Origin: CAZTZL01 sp964617625
GTDB lineage: Bacteria; Zhuqueibacterota; QNDG01; DSAB01
Direction of reading: 5' to 3'
Assembly (NCBI GenBank): GCA_964617625.1
Contig: CAZTZL010000060.1
Location: 1 to 15,924, forward strand
Length of the DNA stretch: 15,924 bases
The translations under genes and the position numbers were made by a program. Of this stretch, positions 1 through 7,150 are shown in pieces. The notes under the pieces are model-generated. The model saw only the letters and a program-made list of their open reading frames with translations. It had not been told where the DNA came from and ran no database searches. Positions within the stretch are counted from its first letter, which is position 1, and each line of letters starts with the position of its first letter.

Positions 1-335
1 GATATTAAAAGCTAGATAATTTGCTTATTATTTAAAATCCATGAATTGTTCTTTGATGTTATTTTTAAGTGCAAACCAGATCATTCCTCTTTTATTTTCA
101 CATTCAATCAGTATTATTTGCCATTTATATTATAAATATTCATACACTCCTGTCTATTCTGCTATAACTTCGTATGATCACCTTCATAACTCTAAAAAAT
201 AATATTCTCTGCTATCTATTATAATATCAGATAATTATCATCAACTCAATACGGCTTCACATCCATGGTATGTATTTTGGTTATTCCTTTCTCACAAAGT
301 GGTATTCAGTAAATGAATAAAAGGAGGGAATAATC
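1..335. other. AT-rich leader region without a gene
   Basis: No convincing reading frame is present in these 335 bases. The stretch is strongly AT-rich and holds the element at 140-169, which recurs at 5101-5130. An 11-base match, TATTTTGGTTA, lies at 273-283 and is also found at 5141-5151, in the same order after the element. It ends in a strong ribosome binding site, AAGGAGGG at 321-328, seven bases before the ATG at 336. I infer that it carries the promoter of the gene at 336, but no consensus promoter can be fixed. Confidence 0.5.
140..169 (+). promoter_or_regulatory. Upstream element copy A (26/30 match to 5101-5130)
   Basis: The first 14 bases (TCATACACTCCTGT) and the last 8 (CTATAACT) are identical to the copy at 5101-5130; the middle 8 bases match at 4 positions, giving 26 of 30 without gaps. 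The element lies 166 bases before the ATG at 336. The TATAAC within the right block could serve as a -10 box, but there is no good -35 at the usual distance. It may equally be an operator or an ancestral 5' untranslated segment. The repeat is directly visible; its function is inferred. Confidence 0.55.
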
Positions 336-1055
336 ATGAAGTCTGTAAAAGAAATTACCATACTTTTTATATTGATTTCATTCCATTTTATCACACCCGC
401 CATTCAACACGCAAGCTGCCATAAACTGCAATCGGTTGGTTTATACAAGAGTAATTTGGGTGTCCATTCTAAATTTCGAGAAAAATTGGTCATGAAGAAT
501 GCATTTGGTCAAGGTGGATCTTTGAACTTGTACTGTTTTGCAAGGCCAAAACTTCAGATGAAATCGAATACACTGTTATCAGAGAAAGAATTGGTGAATA
601 CAAATCTTGAAAAATCTAATCGGGTCAGTGGCGGAATGATTGTCGGTGAATTATTGGTGGGTTCGGGAGGTGCGATATTATTAGGATATGCAGGTGCCAT
701 GATGGGGTATAAAATTGCTTATGATCCCAATAATGGGGATTGGTTGAATTTTTCCGGTTTGTTTGGAGCGTTAACGGGTTATTTAATCGGTTCCACATTT
801 GGAAGTGCTTGTGGAGTCTATGTAGTAGGTTCTTCCGGAAATGAAACGGGTTCGTTTGGCAGCACCTTTTTGGGAAGTGTCTTAGGGACTTGTCTCGGTA
901 TTGGTATTGTCGCTGTCTCGGATGATGTGAATATAACCCATTTTATTGTGGGTACGCTGATTCAATCTGCAGGTGCCTCTATTGGGTTTAATAGATCAAG
1001 ACGAATAGACGATCATTCGTTATCAATGATAAATCTCGTAAGTTTGAATTTTTAA
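336..1055 (+). CDS. Exported glycine-zipper membrane protein, unknown function
   Basis: The product has 239 residues. The start is fixed by AAGGAGGG at 321-328, seven bases upstream. Residues 1-27 form a signal peptide or membrane anchor, with a polar stretch to about residue 97. The second half is a run of hydrophobic, glycine-spaced segments (about 99-121, 137-162, 171-193 and 198-215) with GxxxG-like patterns such as GYAGAMMGY and GSVLGTCLG, a glycine-zipper arrangement seen in small envelope proteins that insert in or associate with membranes. There is no catalytic motif and I do not recognise the family. The leader shares an element with that of the putative envelope gene at 5350, whose product also has a Gly-rich hydrophobic segment, so the two may be co-regulated. 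The HASC sequence near residue 28 is a poor lipobox. Confidence 0.75.
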   Translation: MKSVKEITILFILISFHFITPAIQHASCHKLQSVGLYKSNLGVHSKFREKLVMKNAFGQGGSLNLYCFARPKLQMKSNTLLSEKELVNTNLEKSNRVSGGMIVGELLVGSGGAILLGYAGAMMGYKIAYDPNNGDWLNFSGLFGALTGYLIGSTFGSACGVYVVGSSGNETGSFGSTFLGSVLGTCLGIGIVAVSDDVNITHFIVGTLIQSAGASIGFNRSRRIDDHSLSMINLVSLNF

Positions 1056-1179
1056 TAGTCAAGACTTTCGAATGGATAAGTATGGCCATTTTTATTAATA
1101 CTCAAGTAAAACAGAATTAATAATGTTTTTAAATGTAATAAACAATTAATAGTTGTCAGAATAATCTGGAGAAGAGAAT

Positions 1180-1707
1180 ATGTATAAGCTAAAAAAATAT
1201 TTCATTTTAACTTTCATATTGTTTATTCCAAAACTTTTTGGACAAGAGATCCAAAGCGATACGGTGTTCCGTCCAGCAGAATCAGAAATGATTAATTTAA
1301 CAGGACCAAGATTGGGATTTACAGTAATCACCGGGAAATCAGCAGATAAGTTGAAAGATGATTTCAATGCATCACCCTTCATTACACAGTTCGGATGGCA
1401 ATGGGAAACTCGGTTTTTTACAACAGAAGACGGGCTGACTGGAGTTACGGAATTTGTTCCCTTAATAGGTGGACTGGAACAGGGATTGTTTTTGCCAAGC
1501 TTGAATCTGCTTGTTGGTTTAAGGGCAAAATCAGGTTTTGAATTTGGAGCCGGACCAAATGTTGCACTGACCGGGGCTGCTTATGTCATTGCAGTTGGAA
1601 GTACCTCAAGACATGGCAGTGTCAATTTCCCTGTCAATGTTTCTGCGGTTTTATCTCAAAAAGGTGTTCGCATTAGTTTGATTTTTGGCTTCAACGTTGC
1701 AAACTAA
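1180..1707 (+). CDS. Small exported protein, probably outer-membrane associated
   Basis: The product has 175 residues. The ATG at 1180 is preceded by GGAGAAGAG (1169-1176). Residues 1-21 form a typical signal peptide ending LFGQ-E. The mature part is rich in Gly, Phe and alternating hydrophobic residues, with distinctive blocks GPRLGFTVITG (about 42-52), SPFITQFGWQWETRFF (about 65-80), GGLEQGLFLPSLN (about 97-109) and a final SLIFGFN. This looks like a short beta-rich, periplasm-facing or barrel-like protein. It resembles a conserved hypothetical family I associate with Bacteroidota/Ignavibacteria-type genomes, but that is memory, not a search. It ends 43 bases before the BamA-like gene at 1751, so co-transcription is likely. 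Confidence 0.75.
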   Translation: MYKLKKYFILTFILFIPKLFGQEIQSDTVFRPAESEMINLTGPRLGFTVITGKSADKLKDDFNASPFITQFGWQWETRFFTTEDGLTGVTEFVPLIGGLEQGLFLPSLNLLVGLRAKSGFEFGAGPNVALTGAAYVIAVGSTSRHGSVNFPVNVSAVLSQKGVRISLIFGFNVAN

Positions 1708-1750
1708 AGTGAATCGGATTTTTATAATAGGTGAACTCGCGAGGTTTTTC

Positions 1751-2833
1751 ATGAAAAAAAAATATCTATGTGCAATATTATGGATAATTCCAATAGTTGC
1801 TGCAATGCAACTGTCTGCTCGGAATACAAATGTGGACAAGCAGCGGTCTCACAGTGTTTTTCCTGTCTTCATGTATGATTCCGACATCGGCTTCGGATTC
1901 GGCGGGAAAGGAATTGTTAAAAACCAGTTCCAAAAAGACGAATCATTTGACCTTATACTGTTCGGAAGTACCAGGGGTGAGCAGTGGTATGTATTCACAT
2001 TTTCAGTACCTGATTTTGAAATCCGTCAGGGTAAACGGTATCCGGTTTCGCTGGACGTGAAACTGGAATACGATAAACTCCTCAAAAGCAATTTCTTTGG
2101 AATAGGCAATGACTCTCAGGACAATGACCACACATTTCCCCGCGAATTTGTGAAAATGGAAGCGGCTCTTTCCCGTGCATTCACCGAGCGATTCATCGGT
2201 GAATGCTTTGTCCGGTTCGCGCATTACAGCGTATACGGATACGATCCGGCGTGGGGGACCCTGTCCACCTCTGTCCCCGGCGCGGGTGAGACCTCCTTGT
2301 CCGCGGTTGGCCTGAAAATCCGTTTCGACACACGCGACAGCCAGATTAATCCCCGACGCGGGATCAGAATCGAGGTTCTGTCTGAAAAAGCAGTCAGGAT
2401 ACTTGGGTCCGATTGGGGATATGCAAAGGTGAGGTTTGAGGCAAGCGTGTATCAGTCCCTCTTCAACCGAAACCACGTTCTCGCAGTTCGCTTGTGGTCA
2501 CAGCAAATAGATGGGAATGTGCCATACGAAGAATTAAGCAAGATCGGCGACAGCTGGACCGGGCGCGGATATAAGGCCGACCGGTTTCTAGACAAGGCCA
2601 TGGCTCTCGCTTCGACCGAGTACCGGTTACCGGTCTTCCGGAAGCTCGGGTGTGTCGTTTTTATGGATATAGGACGGGTCTGGCCGTCGTTTTCGGGTTT
2701 TGGTTGGAGGAAATGGCATGAGGATGGAGGAGTGGGACTGCGCTATTATCTTGAAAACTTTGTTGTCCGCCTCGATGTGGGCATGAGTAAAGAAGGCACG
2801 CGTGTTTTCATTAATTTTGGACAGGTTTTTTAA
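1751..2833 (+). CDS. BamA/Omp85-type outer membrane barrel without POTRA domains
   Basis: From the ATG at 1751 (GAGG at 1741-1744) the product has 360 residues: a signal peptide (about 1-24) and then almost at once a beta barrel beginning FPVFMYDSDIGFGFGGKG. A longer frame opens at 1685 but only adds a segment before the obvious signal peptide. Omp85-family marks are LKIRFDTRDSQINPRRGIRIEV (Asp-Thr-Arg-Asp then NPRRG), the loop-6-like GRGY near residue 275, a TEYRLPVF strand and FMDIGRVW, ending in a C-terminal Phe. Family members insert or translocate proteins or lipids at the outer membrane, or form exporter-like barrels. Length and content leave no room for POTRA repeats, so it is a barrel-only variant. 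The neighbours are small exported proteins and a secreted phosphatase. Confidence 0.85.
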   Translation: MKKKYLCAILWIIPIVAAMQLSARNTNVDKQRSHSVFPVFMYDSDIGFGFGGKGIVKNQFQKDESFDLILFGSTRGEQWYVFTFSVPDFEIRQGKRYPVSLDVKLEYDKLLKSNFFGIGNDSQDNDHTFPREFVKMEAALSRAFTERFIGECFVRFAHYSVYGYDPAWGTLSTSVPGAGETSLSAVGLKIRFDTRDSQINPRRGIRIEVLSEKAVRILGSDWGYAKVRFEASVYQSLFNRNHVLAVRLWSQQIDGNVPYEELSKIGDSWTGRGYKADRFLDKAMALASTEYRLPVFRKLGCVVFMDIGRVWPSFSGFGWRKWHEDGGVGLRYYLENFVVRLDVGMSKEGTRVFINFGQVF

Positions 2834-2840
2834 AAGTACC

Positions 2841-2853
2841 AAAGGAGGTGATC
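2841..2853 (+). promoter_or_regulatory. Perfect 13-nt Shine-Dalgarno sequence
   Basis: AAAGGAGGTGATC is the exact complement of the conserved 16S rRNA 3' end. It sits 12 bases before an ATG at 2861 that opens in frame with the nucleotidase, while the better placed start at 2912 has its own AAGGAG. Either the protein starts at 2861 with a 17-residue N-terminal extension, or this is an unusually strong landing site in the leader. Confidence 0.6.
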
Positions 2854-2911
2854 GTTTCAAATGTATTTTTTGATTTCGACAAAACCAAGATATGAGATAA
2901 GGAGAAGAAAA

Positions 2912-4783
2912 ATGAAACAGATTTTCATCGTCCTGTTAGCGGTCGGTTGTTTGACACTGACTGGGACCGCAAGGTCTGATGGCGCAATTGACACGCTCAC
3001 TATCATCCATGTGAACGATTCGCATTCGAATCTGGCCCCGTACGGCGCCGCAGAATACGGAGGTATCGCTCAAGCGGCGAGCATCATCGGAATGTGGAAG
3101 ATGACTGAGCCCAATCCGATCCTGGTACACGCCGGTGATTTCATGGTTGGCACGCTGATGTTCAACACGTATTTCGGAGTTCCTGAGCTCCAGATTCTGA
3201 ACGCGATCGGGTTCGACGCACTCTGTCTGGGCAACCACGAGTTCGACGTGGGCCCCACCGACCTGGCGGGAATTCTTGCCACGGCCCAATTGGATTCCGC
3301 GTTCGATGTGATCTGCACGAACGCCGTTAACTTGGATTCTGTTCCGGCGCTCAAGGCGATCGTCCGGCCTTACGCGATCGAACAGAGGGGAAATCTCAAA
3401 GTTGGTTTACTCGGACTCACCACGCCGGCCACCAATGTGGAAAGCAACCCCTCACCCATCGTTCTGAGTGATCAAATCGCCGAGGTGCTCGGACCACGCA
3501 TCGTAGAACTCAGGATGCAAGGATGCCAGATAGTGATTCTGCTCAGTCACATGGGGCTTGCGTACGACGAGCAGATCGCCCAGGGACTCTCCGGTGTGGA
3601 TGCTATCATTGGTGCGCATACTCACGACGCACTGTCCGAAACCATCATGGTTAACGGGATTCCCATTGTGCAGGCGGGCGAATTTTATCGGTATGTCGGA
3701 AAATTCCGATTGGTATACGACGGAACACAAACATCGGTTCTGGATTACGAACTCCAGGAAATCACGCCTGCGATTCCAGCCGAGCCTTCCATTCAGGTCA
3801 CCGTGGACCAGCTGAAGCTTGGCGTTACCGCTCAGTTCAGTTCCGTGATCGGAGATCCGTACCAGCCAATCACTGTCGCATCGAGACTGTTAAATGATAA
3901 ACCGGTTTGTTTCGATACCCTGGATACACCGGTTGGCAATCTCGTGACTTCGGCCATGCTGGCCTATGTGCCGAATGCGGACTGCGCCCTCGAGGCGTCC
4001 GGCCACATTGTCGAAAACCTGTATCCGGGAACCGTGACAACGGCAGATTTGTTCAGGATCTATCCGTATGGCTACGAAGCTTCAGATGGTTTGGGATTCA
4101 GGCTCACCTCGTTTGATCTCTCCGGCGAGCAGATTTGGGGAATTATCCAGGCGCTTCTGGGATATGTCGACCCAGAGACGCAATCTTACGATTATCTGCT
4201 CCAGTCTACGGGACTGGATTTCACTATCAACACGACCAATCCAGGTACCGGTCTTCAACTGGCGGCGGTTCTGATCAAAAGTCAGCCGATCTATCTGGAT
4301 TCTGTCTATACAGTAGCATCCAGCAGCCAAACCGTGGGATACCTTCAGAAATTGTTTGGAATCACTCCGGCCAACCTGACGGTTTATCCGGTATCGGTGT
4401 TCCAGGTTGTGAAAGAATACGTGAGCGTCGTGGACACACTCGAGTTCTGGAGAACCGGACACAACCGGGTTATTCCAGCACTTGTTGCAGTGAAAGAAAA
4501 AAAGACAGGAATGGTCCGCGACTTCGAACTCGGGCAGAATTACCCAAACCCTTTCAACGGCGAAACGGTTTTCCGGTTCTGTCTATCCAAATGTAACCGT
4601 GTCTCATTTGAAATCTACAACACGAAAGGTGAACGGGTGGCCGTCCTTCTGTCGGGCCGGTTGTTGAATGCCGGGGAGCATGTTGTGAGGTTTAACGCTC
4701 AAAATCTGGCTTCGGGAATTTATCTGTATCAGATCAGGACAGCAGATTACACTAAAACCAGAAAGATGATGCTGCTGCGGTAG
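2912..4783 (+). CDS. Secreted 5'-nucleotidase/metallophosphatase with T9SS tail
   Basis: From ATG 2912 (AAGGAG at 2899-2904) the product has 623 residues; an in-frame ATG at 2861 would add 17. Residues 1-20 are a signal peptide. The calcineurin-like phosphoesterase domain of the UshA/5'-nucleotidase family has all expected metal ligands: Asp36-x-His38, Asp76 (HAGDF), Asn108-His109-Glu110, His213 (LLSHMG) and His236-x-His238 (GAHTHD). The 5'-nucleotidase C-terminal substrate domain follows (about 325-500, with DTPVGNLVT and IYPYG). Residues 538-623 form a T9SS type A sorting domain, opening FELGQNYPNPFN and ending SGIYLYQIRT...KMMLLR. The expected role is extracellular or cell-surface hydrolysis of nucleotides or related phosphate esters for phosphate and nucleoside scavenging. 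Substrate is inferred from family. The gene is markedly GC-richer than the AT-rich small genes around it. Confidence 0.93.
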   Translation: MKQIFIVLLAVGCLTLTGTARSDGAIDTLTIIHVNDSHSNLAPYGAAEYGGIAQAASIIGMWKMTEPNPILVHAGDFMVGTLMFNTYFGVPELQILNAIGFDALCLGNHEFDVGPTDLAGILATAQLDSAFDVICTNAVNLDSVPALKAIVRPYAIEQRGNLKVGLLGLTTPATNVESNPSPIVLSDQIAEVLGPRIVELRMQGCQIVILLSHMGLAYDEQIAQGLSGVDAIIGAHTHDALSETIMVNGIPIVQAGEFYRYVGKFRLVYDGTQTSVLDYELQEITPAIPAEPSIQVTVDQLKLGVTAQFSSVIGDPYQPITVASRLLNDKPVCFDTLDTPVGNLVTSAMLAYVPNADCALEASGHIVENLYPGTVTTADLFRIYPYGYEASDGLGFRLTSFDLSGEQIWGIIQALLGYVDPETQSYDYLLQSTGLDFTINTTNPGTGLQLAAVLIKSQPIYLDSVYTVASSSQTVGYLQKLFGITPANLTVYPVSVFQVVKEYVSVVDTLEFWRTGHNRVIPALVAVKEKKTGMVRDFELGQNYPNPFNGETVFRFCLSKCNRVSFEIYNTKGERVAVLLSGRLLNAGEHVVRFNAQNLASGIYLYQIRTADYTKTRKMMLLR

Positions 4784-4853
4784 CTGTTTTGGCGAATCAT
4801 ACAATCTTCAATAGCCGTGATTATGCACGGTTTCCGACCGTATATCATCACAC

Positions 4854-4897
4854 AGGCGGGAAGTTTCTGGGAAAGGGAACTCCCGCCTGAATTTTTA
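4854..4897 (+). terminator. Rho-independent terminator after the nucleotidase gene
   Basis: AGGCGGG at 4854-4860 pairs with CCCGCCT at 4882-4888. The stem extends by AGTT/AACT after one bulged A, giving about 11 pairs, and is followed by ATTTTTAAT. It lies about 70 bases after the stop codon of the nucleotidase gene. Confidence 0.75.
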
Positions 4898-5100
4898 ATG
4901 CAGCCTCTTACAGATAACCGGACCAAAATAAGGGATTTGGAACGACATGGTATCATATTATATAGATCGTTCTTTACAAAAATAATTTATCCAGAAAGAC
5001 AGGCATAAATATTGGCAATTTAAGTTCGAGATTGGGATTTTTCCCTTTCTCAATTTTCCAGTGGTTTATTTCTTTTTTTATTCAAAATTGTTTATATCAA

Positions 5101-5130
5101 TCATACACTCCTGTATACTTTTCTATAACT
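5101..5130 (+). promoter_or_regulatory. Upstream element copy B (26/30 match to 140-169)
   Basis: This is the second copy of the element described at 140-169, here 219 bases before the ATG at 5350. Both copies lie on the same strand as the following gene, in otherwise diverged AT-rich leaders. The two conserved blocks (14 and 8 bases) flank a variable 8-base spacer, which is the layout of a binding site or promoter core rather than coding sequence. Confidence 0.55.
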
Positions 5131-5349
5131 CTACTAAAATTATTTTGGTTAAATTCCCCGGTCTTCTTTAAGATCGACAGTAGATAATCTCATATTTATC
5201 AGAAAATTACTGCTTTCTCAATTTCTGTTTAAAAATAATTTGTTTTTCGGTATGAGATTTGACTAATAATCAATTGAATCTGATTGAAGCATAACAGGAA
5301 TTGTAGAAATCGACTATTAAGAAATTTTAAAAAAGAGGAGGACTTGATC

Positions 5350-6342
5350 ATGAAAAACCAAAATGTTTTAAAGCTCTCGCTGTACCTGATTGTTATCTGC
5401 TGCATGATATGGATCCAGTGCAGTGTTATCGGATATCATATTGGCGGAAGCATGCGTGCTAAAAAAGAAATGGTCAGTATTCCGGGTTGGGAAGTTCAAG
5501 AGATCGAGCCAGGTTATAAGATGGAAATTGTTCTTTTGGACGGTACAATAATTCGAGGTACATATTCTGGCTGTCGAGTAATTCCGAATAATTTGTATGA
5601 AGAAAAATATAAAATTTCTAAGAGCCGGCATGCATTGTCTCAAACATTGCCTGATTTGGGTGATTCCATTGTTGTTCAATTAACATCGGGTGCCAAGGAA
5701 AAGTGCCAATTTAAAGGATTCGGTTGTGATACACACGAAAATCCGTTGGTTTATTCTGTTATTGTCAGAAGAGCAAATCGAGAAAGGGATTCTTACTACA
5801 AGATGGGATTTATTACGGGATTTCTGGGTAAAGAGGGTAATTTTTTTGGATCGGATGAACTCCTTCAACTGCTACAAAAAGGCCAAATTCCTGTTGATAC
5901 TTATATTATCATTCAAGATAGACAAAAAACACATTCTGTGGCATTCAACGAAGTATACCAGATCAGAAAGCAAATAAAGAAAATGGGGACAGGGGGCGCA
6001 GTCGTAGGGCTACTCCTGGGAGCTACTGTGGATGTACTTGTCATTACCGCAATTGTAAATTCTTTTAATTCGGCTGAATCAAATACAGGGAATACGTATT
6101 CGTCTGATTATTCATCTGGTGGAGAAAATATGTCGTTTTCTTGTCCTTTTATTTATAGTTATGACGGAAAGAAGTTCGTGCGCGATTCAGAAACCTTTGG
6201 AGGGGCAATCTTTGAAGCGGCACAGAGAACCGACTGGGATAATTTGGATTATTTAAAGGCTGTGAAAGGCCAGTACCGGTTAAAAATTACCAATGAACTG
6301 CTGGAAACCCAATACGTCGATGAAATGAAGCTTTTAGTCGTT
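5350..6342 (+). CDS. Putative envelope protein, N-terminal part (runs into gap)
   Basis: ATG 5350 has a strong ribosome binding site (AGAGGAGGA, 5334-5342). The 331 visible residues start with a hydrophobic export signal (about 6-22) and a Cys at 24 that could be lipidated, although WIQC is a poor lipobox. Two blocks, EPGYKMEIVLLDGTIIRGTY (about 57-76) and LGDSIVVQLTSGAKEKCQF (about 104-122), resemble small Sm-like or SH3-like beta barrels. A Gly-rich hydrophobic segment spans about 214-237. From about residue 263 a new domain begins, CPFIYSYDGKKFVRDSETFGGAI..., of a conserved type I have seen in uncharacterised envelope proteins. The reading frame is open up to the assembly gap, and the piece at 6443-7150 is very probably its C-terminal half. 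Function is unknown. Confidence 0.75.
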
Positions 6343-6442
6343 NNNNNNNNNNNNNNNNNNNNNNNNNNNNNNNNNNNNNNNNNNNNNNNNNNNNNNNNNN
6401 NNNNNNNNNNNNNNNNNNNNNNNNNNNNNNNNNNNNNNNNNN
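6343..6442. other. Assembly gap (exactly 100 Ns)
   Basis: One hundred consecutive Ns is a conventional placeholder for a scaffold join of unknown length. Upstream and downstream open frames would be in different phases if the gap were truly 100 bases. If they are one gene, the real gap must be a multiple of three. Confidence 0.97.
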
Positions 6443-7150
6443 CTGGCTGTCAATGTTCAAAATACATTATGGTCCTCTTATTTACAGGGGTGCATGCTGA
6501 CACTCCAAGGCGATAAGCTGGAGAATTGGTATGCCCTGCTGAATCAATCTCCTGAGGCAAGAAAAGAATTTATGGAAGTGATGATACGGGAAGGGATGCT
6601 GCTGGTCAAGGTATGGAATGGAAAAGAGTGGCGATATGCGGATTTTATCTGGGAGGTGGGGCCAAGCGTACCCAAGGATCAAGTGGTTCGATTGAATATT
6701 TCAGAGATTCCAGGCAAAATTCTGAAGATTAAGCTCGAATCAACGACTGGCTTTTGGTTGGTCAATTGTGTCCAGGCGGATTATTCAATCGACTGTCCGA
6801 TTCAAGTCCGGGAACTGAATCCATGTTATGCAAAGAATCATAGGGGTGAAGATATACTGGATTATATTGAATCGATTGATCATCAATATTATGTCATGCC
6901 AAGGTTCAACAGCTGGGCGGATGTCAAATTTGATGCGCTGCCTGATCCGGATGGATACGACCGAACCTATATTTTAAAATGTAATGGATATTATACCATA
7001 GATATTGAAAGCACAGGTGATCCCAAATATGATTTAATCACCAAATTTATGAACGAACCCGGAGCATATGGACAATATACTGTCGACATGCTTCAGAAAT
7101 TTACTGAACAATATTTTACACAGAATGGAGATATGAACCATGCATTCTAA
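6443..7150 (+). CDS. Putative envelope protein, C-terminal part (after the gap)
   Basis: The frame is open from the first base after the gap (LAVNVQNTLWSSYLQ...) to the stop at 7148-7150, giving 235 residues. The first in-frame ATG is at 6494, but the open sequence before it and the absence of a ribosome binding site argue that this is the continuation of the gene begun at 5350. The segment is a soluble, mixed alpha/beta or beta-rich region with WYALLNQSPEARKEFMEVMI and EWRYADFIWEVGP; I recognise no catalytic motif. It ends with an 11-base overlap with the ketosynthase gene (ATG 7140), a sign of translational coupling, so its job is probably linked to the ketosynthase-like protein. Confidence 0.75.
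   Translation: MAVNVQNTLWSSYLQGCMLTLQGDKLENWYALLNQSPEARKEFMEVMIREGMLLVKVWNGKEWRYADFIWEVGPSVPKDQVVRLNISEIPGKILKIKLESTTGFWLVNCVQADYSIDCPIQVRELNPCYAKNHRGEDILDYIESIDHQYYVMPRFNSWADVKFDALPDPDGYDRTYILKCNGYYTIDIESTGDPKYDLITKFMNEPGAYGQYTVDMLQKFTEQYFTQNGDMNHAF

Larger units (their letters stand above)
4784..5349. other. Long intergenic region: terminator, shared element, leader
   Basis: After the terminator at 4854-4897 I find no convincing gene. An open frame at 4817-5008 runs straight through the terminator stem and is rejected. The stretch from about 5009 is AT-rich. It holds the second copy of the shared element at 5101-5130 and TATTTTGGTTA at 5141-5151, and ends with AGAGGAGGA (5334-5342) before the ATG at 5350. 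It therefore looks like a long untranslated leader or promoter region related to the one at 1-335. Confidence 0.5.

Noticed and set aside
1685..1750. Upstream extension of the BamA-like gene
   Set aside because: It precedes a typical signal peptide starting at 1751 and overlaps the end of the previous gene.
2003..2476. Minus-strand open frame of 157 codons inside the BamA-like gene
   Set aside because: It is antisense to a well-supported barrel gene, with no domain and no ribosome binding site.
4817..5008. Open frame of 63 codons after the nucleotidase
   Set aside because: It runs through a clear rho-independent terminator and has no ribosome binding site or domain.
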